Below are positions 23,616-35,104 of a stretch of DNA of 64,000 nucleotides, in pieces. The notes under the pieces were generated by a model that saw nothing but the letters and a program-made list of their open reading frames with translations, ran no database searches and was not told where the DNA came from. The translations under genes were made by a program, and so were the position numbers. The stretch is from Chrysoporthe austroafricana. Taxonomy: Eukaryota; Ascomycota; Sordariomycetes; Diaporthales; Cryphonectriaceae. How positions within the stretch are numbered: position 1 is the first letter of the stretch; the number at the start of each line of letters is the position of its first letter. The stretch spans positions 3,410,001 through 3,474,000 of the forward strand of contig JYIP02000001.1 in NCBI GenBank assembly GCA_001051155.2. The letters are read 5' to 3'.

Positions 23616-24354
23616 GAAGAAGAAAGGTGAGTCTTCTTCAGCGTCGTGGGATCCAACCTGGGGCAGGCTGGGCAAGGGCCGTAAGCACTATTAGCAAAAA
23701 AGACGAGACGTTGCCTGTTCCTGTGGAAAGCATCTTGAACCTAGGCACGGAGGGATGCCGGATAGGCCGAGCAGGCTGGGGAGGGGGTTCCGGAGTAGGA
23801 TGCGATCGGCACAGCCGTGGCTGTCGGCTAAATGCAGCAGTGTAGAGTTCAACTAGAACACGAGCACTGCATAAGTAACACCGTCCATTATCGTCCCGTC
23901 GGGGAGCAGCACCAGGGCGATCGCGGTAGTTCCAGCCCAACCCCCAGCCCGAGACTAATTACCGTAAGCACACACACACATACACACACATGCACATACA
24001 CACACATACCCAGTACACAGACACACACACACGCAAGAGGGGCCCCACAGCATCCCCGGGACCATCTACCTAGTAGGCAGTCCTCAGCGCGGGCGTTCAG
24101 ACCGCCTCCACCGCCCCGGGCTTCCCCTGAGTTCCACCCCCGGACGGTCGACTCGTCAAAGACTGTGGGGAACTGACAGGTTCTCTGCGCCCGTGACTCG
24201 CCTCGAGACATCTATAGCCCAGCTCTTCCCGCCCCCCAGAAGCATTGACGTTGCGCGCGCACATCCGACGAAACTTGCGAGCCGACACCACCCGCCTCGA
24301 CGGGCGTTCAGGTGATCCACACACGCAGCAATAGAGTCGCACCCGCCCACACGC
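23616..24354. promoter_or_regulatory. Divergent promoter region, cyclase (-) / Zn2Cys6 factor (+)
   Basis: Non-coding interval holding a CA microsatellite. Zn2Cys6 proteins bind CGG half-sites, but with this GC content single CGG triplets carry no information and no clear site can be named. Confidence 0.5.
23969..24034. repeat. (CA)n microsatellite
   Basis: Interrupted CA dinucleotide tract of about 65 bases in the divergent promoter. Confidence 0.9.
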
Positions 24355-26327
24355 ATGTCGCACCACTCTTCCGGGACCCGGCACGGCCCCGCTCGACTGA
24401 GCAGCCGTTCGTCCATCCGCTCGAGACTGGGATGTCTCACGTGCAAGTAAGGATCCGTGGCTCGCCATCCCCGGACCACGTGGGAGAGCACCTGTGCTGA
24501 CGGGGCCGTGGCAGGCGGAGAAAGGTGAAGTGTGACGAGCAGCGTCCGCGGTGTAGCCACTGCGAGCGCCTGAACCTGGAATGCAAGTGGCACATCGCCA
24601 TCGTCGGGCAGCGGAACCGACCCGGCGCCGAGAGCGCCCAGGACAGCGGGAGTGGCGGCGGCACGCTGAGGACGCCCGTCCCAGAGTCGGAGCCGCCGTC
24701 CAGCGGGCCCCTGTTCCAGACGCCGCCTCTCCACGCCGTCAACCAGCTCTTCGACTACGCGAGCTTCATGTGGGATATGACTGGCGAGAACGTCTGGCAG
24801 CAGCTCAACCAGGATGCTGCTGCTGCCGCTGCCGCCGCCGGCGTTGCTGAGAGGGCGGGCCTCGACGGTGCCCCTACGGTGGATGATGGCGAGCGCCCAC
24901 CTATCTCCGCTGGGACGCTCGAACCGTTCTCTCCCAGTGGGCCATCCACGTCACAGCAGAGCTTTGTGTCTATGCCCACCGCCATCTCAGAGCCTTCTAC
25001 CATACCTGATACGAGCAGTCAGACTGACCATCCTGGCATGCTTACGTTCCCGGAAACCGCTGTGGCGGAGAACCACCGGTTGATGGACTACTTCACCCAG
25101 GCTGTCACGCCCCCGATACTGGCCGAGGTTGAGACGCAGAAGAACTGGCTGGCCATGCGCCAGATACTGGTGAGGATGTCCAGCTCGTCCAGGATCGTCC
25201 GCTGGGCCGTGTTGGCGTTTTCCAACCTCATGCTCTGCCGCGGGGACGGGGCGTGGATGGCCAGCCAGCAGGATCACTACAAGAACGCCACGGCGGAAGT
25301 AATAGCGTGCGACGAGCAGGATCCTCGATTTCTGTCGAAGCCCGGCACCCTCCGCACGAACCTGCTGGCGACGCTATTCTTCCTGAGCTATATCGATATT
25401 ATCGAGGACAGGATCGAGGCCGCTCACTCCAACCTCAAGCGGGCGCATAACATCTTCGAGCACGGAGACAAGGACACGTTCACCACGACGGAGAAGCAGT
25501 TCCTCCTCTGGATCCGGCTGCTCGATGCGCGAGCTGTGTCAGCGGGCGGGGAGGGTCTCTTCTTGTCCGACGATGAAGAAACACTGCTTGTTGACGCGGG
25601 CTCGCCTAACCTTCTGAAAGACGCGGCCGAGGTTGGCAGCGACGAAGCCGTCCAAGGTGATATAGAAGATGCCCTGTTCCAGGTTCTGTACCAGCCGGGC
25701 ATCGTGTTCTTCCAGAAAGTGCAGAGCTTCATGGGCCGCATCTCCAAGATCGACCCCTGGCACCGCTCACGAGGCACGGTCGAGGACGAGACCGAAGTCA
25801 TGAACATGGGACAGGCCATCGCCGCGGACTTGAGGAAGCTGTACGACCAGAGACCGCCCCTGATGGATTTCGCTGTGGACGGGAAGCTGACGCCGCCGCA
25901 CGTGTCGGCGCATCTCGCTTTCGTCATCACCCGCGCGTTCCGGACATACCTTTCGAATTACTATGCCAGCAAGGTCCATCTGCACAGGGTCGTCTACAAG
26001 ATGTTTCCGCTCACCAGCGAGGCCACCGACGCCCTGGAGCAGATCAAGAGGCTGACGCGGCTCATAGTCGAAGGCCTCGACCATGGGGATGCCCTGCCCG
26101 TCAACATGCTGTGGCCGCTCCTGATGCTGGGCTCAGAGGAGCAGGACGTGAAGGAGCGGGCGTGGATCCGCAGCCAGATCCTCAGGATGCAGAAGGTCGC
26201 CGGCAACGCAAAGATCACAGCACAGGTGCTCGAAGAGGTCCAGCTACGACAGGACCAGGCGAAAGCCCGAGTGGACATCCGGTCCGTCATGCACTCCATC
26301 TTCAACAGATGCTTCGCAATAGTATGA
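24355..26327 (+). CDS. Zn2Cys6 transcription factor, 634 aa
   Basis: Exons 24355-24446 and 24515-26327 are joined by a 68-nt intron that splits the zinc cluster, a common arrangement in fungi. After splicing the cluster is C27-x2-C30-x6-C37-x6-C44-x2-C47-x6-C54, with the basic stretch KRRKVK between the second and third Cys. The middle of the protein (about residues 220-560) is helix-rich and resembles the fungal-specific regulatory domain, including LRTNLLATLFFLSYIDI and LLWIRLLDARAVSAGGEG. An Ala run lies near residue 130. Its position inside a group of catabolic-type genes suggests a local regulator; target genes are inferred, not shown. Confidence 0.92.
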
Positions 26328-26379
26328 TCACGATCTCTATTTTTCGTGTTCAACACCAGAAGTCTTCGCCGTAGAGTGG

Positions 26380-27438
26380 TCACTCGCTTCCTCCCTGTGT
26401 CGATTTCAGCAGATGCTTGTTTACCGGCGTCAGCGGCGGCTGCCCCGTCAGCACCGCCAGCACATTTTGCATCGACAGCTTCTCGAACCCGACGGTCGTT
26501 TCAAGCGCGCCCCCGGCGGTATGACATGTCAGCATGGCCTGCCTGTTCCTGGTGAGACGAGGGCTCGGCACCGGCTCGTTCTCGAACACGTCCAGCCCGA
26601 CAGCAAACAGGTGGCCCGACTCGAGCGCGTCCGCCACGGCCTCCTCGTTCACGAGGCTGCCGCGGGCGACGTTCACTAGCCTCGAGCCCTTCTTCATCTT
26701 GGAGATCTCGTCCCTGTCGATGACCTTGCGGCCCGCCTGCCCCGGCGCCGCTACCACCGTACAGTCCGCCTCCGCCAGCAGCTCGTCGAGCGTCTCGCAC
26801 CGGCGCGCCCCGACGGCCGCCTCCTGCTCGGCGGTCTTGGGGAAGATGTCGTAGTAGATGATTTTCATGCCGAACGCCGCATACGCCTTAGCCGCGACCT
26901 TGTACCCGATGTTTCCCAGGCCGATGACCCCCAGGGTGTGGCCGGCCGGGTTGTGCGCCGTGAACTGGGCGTTAAGGTGGGCGTCCGTGAACGTGTCAGG
27001 GTCGTTGCTCCGCGCCGCCGAAGCCGTCCACTGCATGTTTCTGAAGACGCTGATGATGTGCCAGATCGCCATATCGGCGACGGCCTCTGACGACGCCGAG
27101 GCTCCGTTGCAGTACAGGATGCCGTGCTCCGCGAGGATATCCACATCCGCCCAGTCATAACCCGCACCGGCCGAGGCGAAGACCCGGAGGGACTTGGGCA
27201 GCAGTGGGATGAGTTCCTTGTCCCAACGGCCCATCTCACCACCCGTTCCCCACCAAGGGCGCATGATGGCGTTGAAATCACCCCATTTCCTCTCCCTCAG
27301 GGCCGCTAGGAAGGCAGGGCGCTGTCGTTCCTCCACCGGGGGGTTGATGATGGTGAACTGTGATTCGAGCTGGGCGTAGACGTCTGTATTGAACTTGATG
27401 GGGTCTCCAAGATGGAGTACAATTGGTTTAGAAGCCAT
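26380..27438 (-). CDS. D-isomer-specific 2-hydroxyacid dehydrogenase, 352 aa
   Basis: NAD(P)H-dependent reductase or dehydrogenase of 2-hydroxy/2-keto acids (glyoxylate/hydroxypyruvate reductase type). The Rossmann motif is GLGNIG (173-178). The catalytic set is Arg259 (NVARGS), Glu288 (ENEP) and His306 (TCHTAGG), all present, in a single exon of normal family length. The start is the ATG giving MASKPIVLHLGD. It is convergent with the Zn2Cys6 gene (52 bases between stops) and divergent from the MFS transporter. Which acid it uses cannot be told. Confidence 0.92.
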   Translation of the reverse strand: MASKPIVLHLGDPIKFNTDVYAQLESQFTIINPPVEERQRPAFLAALRERKWGDFNAIMRPWWGTGGEMGRWDKELIPLLPKSLRVFASAGAGYDWADVDILAEHGILYCNGASASSEAVADMAIWHIISVFRNMQWTASAARSNDPDTFTDAHLNAQFTAHNPAGHTLGVIGLGNIGYKVAAKAYAAFGMKIIYYDIFPKTAEQEAAVGARRCETLDELLAEADCTVVAAPGQAGRKVIDRDEISKMKKGSRLVNVARGSLVNEEAVADALESGHLFAVGLDVFENEPVPSPRLTRNRQAMLTCHTAGGALETTVGFEKLSMQNVLAVLTGQPPLTPVNKHLLKSTQGGSE

Positions 27439-28210
27439 AGTTATGTCTCTTGAATTGTTTCAGAATGAATGACGTGCCCAGAGAAAAGAATGAGACGTTT
27501 GCCTCAAGCGGGCTGCGGAGAGACTAATCACTGGTCTTTTGTCTATGAGAGTATGAGAGCACTGAGCCCGAGCAGATCTTGCCAGTTTGAATGTCGCAAA
27601 GAATTCAGAACTATTTTGTTTCTCCCGAGCACAATGTATGTGAGACCTTCTCTGTCGCCGTCGCCGTCTGGACGTTTCCAAGACATCGGCCCTTACATTG
27701 TTCGGCGGTGTGGAGACAATATGTAGGGAGGGGGCGGGACATGCTCCCGATGCCTGCGGAGGAACGTCAGAGCTCGTCGGCTGCTCTACTGTATGTGTGC
27801 CCAGGCGTATCAAGTGCCGTAGTATATCTCTAGCATACCCGATCGGCTGTCGGTTAAACATCAGTCACATCACACCGTTCTGGAAGTATACACTGCAGGC
27901 TCGCATAGCCGACCTCAGGAAGCGGCACAGCGAGAGAAAGACCTGACTCGCGCCGGCCAGTGCGGGCCTGGAGGATGGCGCTGATCTTCCCCATGGGGTT
28001 GACTCAGTTGAGGGCCTCAAAGGTTGTAAACTGACTAGACCTTCACCGTTCAATGTTCATTTCCTTCATCCCAGGGCAGAATTGTATATAGCTCTGGGCC
28101 CATCGGTCACCGTCAGTGGAGCATTGGATGTGCTCACTTTTTGTGGGCTCTCTTCTCCCGTCGCCAGAACCAGATTCCCGGATCTCTACGGCGTGCTGCG
28201 AGTCAACGAG
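27439..28210. promoter_or_regulatory. Divergent promoter region, hydroxyacid dehydrogenase (-) / MFS transporter (+)
   Basis: 772 bases with no credible coding frame, between two divergently transcribed metabolic genes. Confidence 0.5.
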
Positions 28211-29869
28211 ATGGCTCTTCAGGGGCTGATCTTGCGGGTGACATTCACCATCTGCTGTGGAGTCAGCTATCTCCTCTATGGCTACGATCAAGGCAGGTCA
28301 CACACGCCCAGGAGATGCCTCGTCCGAAGTGCTCACTGACCGGCACAGGATTCATGTCGGGGGTTCTGCTCGCGGATGACTTCCTGCGACAGATGGGCCA
28401 GCCGTCGACATTCATGCAGGGCTTCGTGACATCTGTGTATGAGCTGGGCTGTCTAGCAGGTCAGTACACTGGGTCCGCCCAGTGCCGACCCGCATTCTTG
28501 GCGCGAGAATCTCGACGAGACTGACATGTGACGATGCGCAGGCTGCGTAGTGAGTTTCGTCTTCAGCGAGCGGTTCGGACGAAAGAACCCCATCTATGTG
28601 GGAACATGTCTCGTCATCGCTGGCGCCGTCCTTCAGACGGCATCGTACGGCGTTCCACAATTCATCGTCGGGCGCATCGTCAGCGGGGTCGGCACCGGAC
28701 TGAATACCTCCATCATACCCATCTGGCAGGCCGAGACCCTCCCAGCCAAGACCAGAGAAAGATTCGGCTCTTTTCAATATCTCCTGGTCTGCCTCGGCGC
28801 GAGCACAGCATACTGGGTCAATTATGGTCTGTCGTTTGCCGGCGGGGCGTTCGAGTGGAGGTTCTCTACCGGGGCGCAGATGATCTTTGCCCTGCTTCTG
28901 CTCTGCATGCTGCCCGTGATGCCCGAGTCTCCTCGGTGGCTTATGGCGCACAACCGCACCGAAGAAGCTGTGAGCGTCCTGCTGAGGATGCACGGCAAGA
29001 CGGCCCAGGATGAAGACGAAGTGCAGACCGAGATCAAGATCATCAACGAGGCGATCGAGCTGGAGAGCAAATCGAAGTCTGTTGGGTGGGCAGAGCTGTT
29101 CACGAACTACCCCGAGAGCCAAAACCTGCGACGAATATCGTTAGCCTGGTGGCTCATGGCAATGGTTATGCTGAGTGGCGTCTGCTCCATCGGCTACTAC
29201 ATTAGCTATCTCTTCGAAACTTCCGTGGGACTCTCACACAGCCTCTCGCTTCTGCTTTCCGGCTTCAACGGGCTGTGGTATATGGCCTCGGCGGCCATCC
29301 CGCCCTTCATCGTCCACCGCATCGGCAAGCGTGGCTGTCTGATCCTCGGCGCGTTTGGTATGGGCTGCTGTTTCCTGACGATGGCACTCGGCATCCGCTC
29401 GGGCAGCTTCGGGGCTTCGATCGTGGTGGTCATTGCCTTCTTCCTCTACTACACTTTCTTCGCGATCGGCTACCTCGCCGTCCCCTGGCTGTACTGCGCG
29501 GAGATCATGCCGCTGCACCTGAGGTCCAAGGGCAACGCCATTTCCACCTCCTCAAACTGGCTCTGGAACTTCGCCACCGTCATGATGACGCCGAGCACCA
29601 TGTCCAGCCAGGGCTGGAAGGGCTACTTGATCTTCACCGTCTTCAACTTCGCATTCATTCCATTCATCTATCTGTTCTACCCCGAGACTTCGGGCAGGCG
29701 GCTTGAGCAGATCGACGCCATCTTCTACAAGACGAGCCCCATCGTCGCGAGGACCCAGTGGGCGAAGCGCGGCAGGTTTGAGTCAGATGCGCTGGAATCA
29801 GCTCTGGCCGACACCAAAGGAGGCGAGGTCACGGACAAGGCGGTGCACGCGGAGGAGTCGGAAGACTGA
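28211..29869 (+). CDS. MFS sugar-type transporter, 506 aa, with a GC-AG intron
   Basis: Twelve-helix sugar porter. Exons are 28211-28292, 28349-28459 and 28542-29869, which sum to a whole number of codons. The first intron begins with GC (AAG|GCAGGT) and ends CACAG. It is the only choice that restores the GYDQG motif of helix 1, and it has a CTGAC branch point. Other family marks are [52 protein letters not shown] and YPETSGRRLEQID. The start is the ATG giving MALQGL; an in-frame upstream extension without ATG is ignored. It is probably a permease for the substrate of the surrounding cluster. Confidence 0.9.
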
Positions 29870-30722
29870 AATGCAACAGGAACTCGAGGAGAGAAAGTTG
29901 CCAAGTTTCAATTTATGATTTTCCAACGTATTAGCTTTAATGGTCATTTTAGATCGTGTGCGGACTCGGCACGACGGGAGGCGCGGTCAGGGAATCGTTT
30001 AGCTTCAAAAGTTTACGTTCGCGTAATGTAATCCCAAGTCCAACAAACAGCTTCTTCATAATTCGGGCCAGCTCTGGCTACGGTCCATGTATTCTCTCTC
30101 CGATAAAGAAAAGCAAAAGAAAAATAAACCAGACACCCTCACTATGCTTCATGCAACTTCTCTTGTGAAAGATGGCGAGGGAAGGCCCAAAATGGCATGC
30201 ATGTTTCGGATACAAACAATGGGTCTCGTAATGTGATTTGCAGTCCCAACACAGCTCCCGGCCTGAGAACAGTCACATCGTGCGACTCTCTTGGGACTTT
30301 CAGCTCCATCTATTCTGATACTCATTCCCTAGCCGGGCGTCGTACCTATTAGTCTCAAGTTTGTACAAGTTGATTCCGATCGGGTCGGGCATCATCACGC
30401 GTTGATGGGATGAAAAGGAGGGTGTGTGGTCCGCAACTTATCGCGGCCCACTCAGTATCCGGTCGGTTCGAGCGTGTCAGGAACAACTATTAGCCAGCGG
30501 CTTCGGGCGAAGGTTACATAGTATGCCTCATAATATGGTCATTGCCATATTGGGCCAAGCAGAAACAGGGTTGCGGCTTCACCAGTCCTACAAATATTCC
30601 AAAGGAAACAGTGTTGTGAGGAAATTTCACCATCATAAATCAGTTCCACTCATCATCAGGTTTTTCCAGTCCTCCTTATCAGCTCTTACCTCACAAGATC
30701 GTTTACTGGGACCACGGGCTCC
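29870..30722. other. Intergenic stretch upstream of the aldolase gene
   Basis: AT-richer than its neighbours; no gene recognised. It serves as promoter of the downstream + gene. Confidence 0.5.
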
Positions 30723-31849
30723 ATGGCGGCTTCTAGGCCATTCCCTCCCGGCATACATGTCCCCAGTCTGACATGGTTTGCTGACGACAAGAATCAAGAG
30801 ATTGACTGGGACGTCCAGACAAAACACTTAGAGTTCCTCGTCAGCTCTGGTCTACATGGCAGTCCGTGGCATATTCCTTAGTCATATTTTCAAATTTCCT
30901 TCCCTAACTATCTCCGCAGTCGTTCTTGCAGGAACCAACGGCGAGGCAGTCACACTCAGCACCGCTGAGAAGACGAGGCTTATCAAGACAACTCGAGAGA
31001 TCGCCCAAAGGCTAGGCCGACCTGACGTCACCATCACACTCGGTTGCGGCGGGCAATGCACTCGGGATGTGGTATCTGAAACCTACCTCGCTAGGGATGC
31101 GGGCGCAGACTTTGCCCTGGTTCTGGTCCCTAGTTACTTCCATTTCGCGATGAACGAGGAAGCAATCGTGACCTTCTTCGAGGAGGTGAGCACACCTGGC
31201 GACCGGCATCCATGGCCGACCGGATGCTGACGCATACATTGTCGTGGCAGCTGGCCGGTGCCAGCCCCATCCCCATTGTCATCTACAACTTCCCGGGCGT
31301 GGTTGCGGGGCTCGACGTGAACTCAGACATGCTGGCCCGCCTCGGCCGGCACCCAAAAATCGTCGGCGTGAAGCTCACATGCGGCGGCATTGCCAAGGTG
31401 GCACGAGTGAGGAGTCAGTTCCAGCCGGACGAGTTCTGCGCCCTCGCAGGTCAGAGCGACTGGCTCGTGCCCGCACTGGTCATGGGAGGCACAGGAACTA
31501 TTACCGGTGTAGCGAACCTGTACCCAAAAGTAAGCACTCGTAGTAACTGTCCTAACCTTTGCTGTGTTGCTAAACGCTCCTGGCATAGTTCTGCATCAAG
31601 ATCTACGACCTCTACCTGGCTGGTAAGACCAAGGAGGCCGAGGCAGCACAGATTGAGCTGGCCAAGATGGAATGGGGCTTTGCCAAGGGGGGCATCAACG
31701 GGACCAAGTGGGTGGTTGCCAAACTTCGTGGGTACCCTATGGCAAGCTGTCATTGTAGGAAACCATATCCGCAGTACGCGGACGAGAAGAAGCAGGCCTG
31801 GATCTTCGGTGTTGTCTCCCCTCTGGCCGAGCTGGAGAAGGCGGCATAG
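30723..31849 (+). CDS. Dihydrodipicolinate synthase (DHDPS)-family aldolase, 314 aa
   Basis: Class I pyruvate-dependent aldolase or lyase of the DapA/NanA/KDG-aldolase superfamily. Four exons (30723-30861, 30920-31185, 31251-31529, 31589-31849), all introns 58-65 nt, GT..AG and in frame. Splicing restores PPGIHVPSLTWF, the phosphate/carboxylate loop GTNGEAVTL, the Tyr motif IYNFPG (Tyr147) and the Schiff-base Lys in GVKLTCGG (Lys176). Fungi make lysine by the aminoadipate route, so a biosynthetic DapA role is unlikely. Sugar-acid (2-keto-3-deoxy) or hydroxy-oxoglutarate aldolase activity is the better guess, in keeping with the adjacent transporter and dehydrogenase. Confidence 0.92.
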
Positions 31850-33175
31850 CTGTCGACCACATGTTCGGATCAACGACTTGGAATGAATCATGACATCTTA
31901 GAGATATATTTGGCAATGAATACAGTTGGCAGGGTACAAGTATAAGAATCGTTTGTGTTCACCCCAGAGTTGGTCTCACCAAGGTTGCTCCTCCTTGGGG
32001 AAATTGAGGCCACGCTTGATATGTCGTGCGTCCTTGTTGCAAGGGATTAATTACCAAGAGTGCCAGGAAGACCCAGCAACAGATAGACTGGGAAAGAAGC
32101 ATGCCTGCGAAACAGTGACTAGAAAGGGATATTATGTGTACACAACGCTTAAAATATCTCGAGGCGGATCTTCAGACTTTAGGTGGACCGTTGAGACAAG
32201 CTGGCACAGAGAACGACTGCAGTGCTGCATCCTTGCATTGCCTACTCTGGTCCAAAAAAAAATAATAGTACTAAGGTATTGGACGATCCTGTCTTTTCCG
32301 TCCACTCAGAGTAGACATCCGTGACCCTATTCTCTAGAACGCTCCTTTCAGCATACACCAAAGCCAAGCTTTACGATCCCGACAGGGTCAAGCACTCTGT
32401 CCCGCATAGTGCGGAAGCGCTCAGATACCTCATCGTGAGGTGATCACTGCGCAGTCAGTATCGACAAATGGCTCCAGTCCTATATCCAATGTGTAAAACC
32501 TGGAACTGCCACGAGAAGCAATATCTTGCTGTCGCCGACAAGATGTCGCTTGTCAAGGTCTGGAAGATCAATGAGGCGCGTCTCAGTTGCAGGCTTTCGT
32601 GCCTTGAGATCTTGAAGGATCATCCTGCATATCCCGTTTGTGCAGAGCCCGTTTTAAGCTGCATCTCACTGCCGATCCCGACCCAGGATGGGGGTGTCAT
32701 CATGCACAAAGATGCTTGAATAGACATAGTGCTGACCGCGCCACTGTACATGGTTGCGAGTCCTCCGGCCCCAAGGTCCGAGACGTGCTGACCGTGCCAG
32801 ACACAAGCAAGATCCTGTGGTCAGACGTCCCGGCTAAAGTATGCCATTTTTATCTGAGTGTCAGCCTGGCCATCAGACAAACCCTTTTCAGTGACACCTT
32901 TTGCCTTTGGATGGATCAATGGCCGTGGCCATGCTGTTTTTATTAGATAGTCGGAGGTCTTCAGACATGACCTCTCAGGACAGTGGCTGGTCCCAGTCCT
33001 GGAGAGGTGGGCTTTAATAGAACCTCACTTCCACGTTTTGATGCTCTTCGTCCAGGATGGCACCTGCTGGAAGACGCCACTCGCTATATTGAAGCAGCAT
33101 CGGACCTCATCCCTCTGCTATGAGCTTCTGGATGACTTAGTTCCCATGAACGCCCTTTCCGCAGGCGCCTTTCCC
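31850..33175. other. Intergenic stretch with undetermined frames
   Basis: Two overlapping short frames (about 32468-32719 and 32638-32946) look faintly protein-like (for example VRDVLTVPDTSKILWSDVPAK), but I cannot assign a family and their frames disagree. They may be a relic. Confidence 0.35.
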
Positions 33176-34654
33176 ATGGACAAAGCGACCATGAGCAACC
33201 CGATCCGAAGAAATCGACCAGTATCGATATGGGTCTACATCGTCACGGGCGTCCTCATGGTGTTCGCCGTGGTCGGCTTATATCTCCCGTACCCCGACCC
33301 GAAACGGCAAGCCGCGCCGTTCGAATACTCGAAGACCGGCCACGGAACACATTCGAATGAAACGTTGACGACAGAGCTCATCCGGTACTTTGAAGATTAC
33401 CCACTGGCGCGCCCTTATGCGACGCATTTTGGCGAACTGGGCCAGCGCACTGCACTTCTCCGTGACCTCCTTAATGCAGCTGAGGAAACTCACGACCCAT
33501 CGCAGCAAGAAGCCCTAGTGACAGCTGCGGATAGAGGTGCTGTCGCACTGTACCCCTTCCTGGATCGATCGCCAAAGGGCTCCCCTCTGAACGGCGGCCT
33601 CTCTCATCTCCGGTCCTCATTCATCCCCGGCTCGGCGGGCATCGTGATTCCCGCTGGCGACAAGAACGTACACTTCGCAGCACAGCTCATCGCGTCTCTC
33701 CGCGAGGTATTGCACTCCAGATTGCCCATCCAGGTCGTCTACGCAGGTGAGACCGATCTGTCCGCCGCCAACAGGGAATTCCTTGCGGCGGTAGACAAGT
33801 CTACGGGCCCGCCGATCGAGTTCCTCGACATCCTCACCGTTTTCGACGACAAGACCCTGCGGCTTCGCACCGGTGGCTGGGCGATCAAGCCCTTCGCCGT
33901 GCTCGGCAGCCATTTTGAGAAGGTCATCCTCGCCGACGCCGATGCCGTTTTTCTGCAGAAGCCCGAGGCCCTCTTGGGCCAGTCGGCCTTCCGGCGCTCC
34001 GGGACCATCCTCTTCCGTGACCGTTTGATCTTCCAGCATACATTTCAAAAGCGACACAAGTGGTGGAGAAGTCAGATCAAGCACCCCAGCGAGACACTAA
34101 GCAAGTCGCTCGCCTGGACAGAGGACTATGGCGAGGAGGGCGATTCGGGCGTCGTGGTGCTCGACAAGGGCAGGCTGGACGTGCTGATGGGCCTGCTGCA
34201 CACATGCTGGCAGAACTCGTACAGGGTGCGTGAGGAGGTCACGTATCAGCTCATGTACGGTGATAAGGAGAGCTGGTGGCTGGGGCTCGAGCTCACCGGA
34301 GCGAGCTACGAGATGGAGAAGCACTACGGGGCGATCGTGGGATGGCCGCAGGAGGCGGTGTTACCGAAAGACACGACGACGAAGTTGTGCAGCTTTGTGA
34401 TTGCCCATCTGGACGAGGACGACAAGCTGCTCTGGTATAACGGCGGCCTGTTGAAGAACAAGCAGATACCCGGGATGGGATACGAAGTCCCGACATCGTG
34501 GATGGTCGACGGCGAGTGGAGGAAAGGCGCGAAGAAGGAGGATATGAGCTGCATGGTCGGAGCTGATATCCACAGTCTATCTGGAAGAGAGACTGACATA
34601 CTGAAGGCATCCATCAAGGCCGCGAAGTCGATTGATGCTGCGCTTCAGGCCTAA
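33176..34654 (+). CDS. MNN1-type alpha-1,3-mannosyltransferase-like protein, 492 aa
   Basis: Golgi type II membrane glycosyltransferase. The N-terminus is a short basic cytosolic tail, then one membrane helix (IWVYIVTGVLMVFAVVGLYL), a stem and a lumenal catalytic domain. Marks of the family (PF11051) are GIVIPAGDKNVHFAAQLI, LPIQVVYAG, the nucleotide-sugar DxD site in ILADADAVFLQ (near residue 256) and EDYGEEGDSGVVVLDK. The same frame is open upstream with ATGs at 33041 and 33146; 33176 was chosen because it places the membrane helix near the N-terminus. It probably extends mannans on cell-wall or secreted proteins. Confidence 0.88.
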   Translation: MDKATMSNPIRRNRPVSIWVYIVTGVLMVFAVVGLYLPYPDPKRQAAPFEYSKTGHGTHSNETLTTELIRYFEDYPLARPYATHFGELGQRTALLRDLLNAAEETHDPSQQEALVTAADRGAVALYPFLDRSPKGSPLNGGLSHLRSSFIPGSAGIVIPAGDKNVHFAAQLIASLREVLHSRLPIQVVYAGETDLSAANREFLAAVDKSTGPPIEFLDILTVFDDKTLRLRTGGWAIKPFAVLGSHFEKVILADADAVFLQKPEALLGQSAFRRSGTILFRDRLIFQHTFQKRHKWWRSQIKHPSETLSKSLAWTEDYGEEGDSGVVVLDKGRLDVLMGLLHTCWQNSYRVREEVTYQLMYGDKESWWLGLELTGASYEMEKHYGAIVGWPQEAVLPKDTTTKLCSFVIAHLDEDDKLLWYNGGLLKNKQIPGMGYEVPTSWMVDGEWRKGAKKEDMSCMVGADIHSLSGRETDILKASIKAAKSIDAALQA

Positions 34655-35104
34655 GTCAGCACTTCCACGAGAGCATCCTCCTCCGGTCCCATAGGACAAG
34701 AGTGTATATCCAAGTCGGCGCAATGGAGTTTGGAAGTAGCAGATTGGTAGTGCGTCGTATAGATGTGAATCTGATTAATGATTAATGATTGATCAAATAC
34801 AATGCCGTTGTTGCATCGAGCTCTGTTCGAGGTCGCCTTTGTAGGGTGAGGAAGACAGGGCCTCGTCACAGCTTTGCTGAGTCAGCCAGTTCGATCCCCT
34901 GATTCACGTGCTGACGCGACAGCGGCTCCGTCCCTGGACCACGACCCCTCTCTAACAGATCCTCCGCGCTGGACTTCTCGGTCTAGCCAAGATGGAGGGT
35001 TCGACCTCTCGTTTTCAGGTCGGCGTGCCCTGTTCTCGCCTTTACAACTCGCTCATTCGACCGCTTCCAAGCACTGCTGCCTCGAGTCGCGCATCGTGAT
35101 AGCT
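34655..35104. other. Intergenic stretch before Rad4
   Basis: The later part is open in the Rad4 frame back to 34874 but has no ATG, so it is taken as the 5' UTR or promoter. Confidence 0.5.

Noticed and set aside
33041..33175. Upstream in-frame start for the mannosyltransferase
   Set aside because: It would put 45 extra residues with no conserved look before the membrane helix; an intron ending at CCGCAG near 33164 is possible but unproven.
34875..34905. Word resembling a tRNA T-loop (GTTCGATCC)
   Set aside because: No matching acceptor, D or anticodon stems lie at the right distances.
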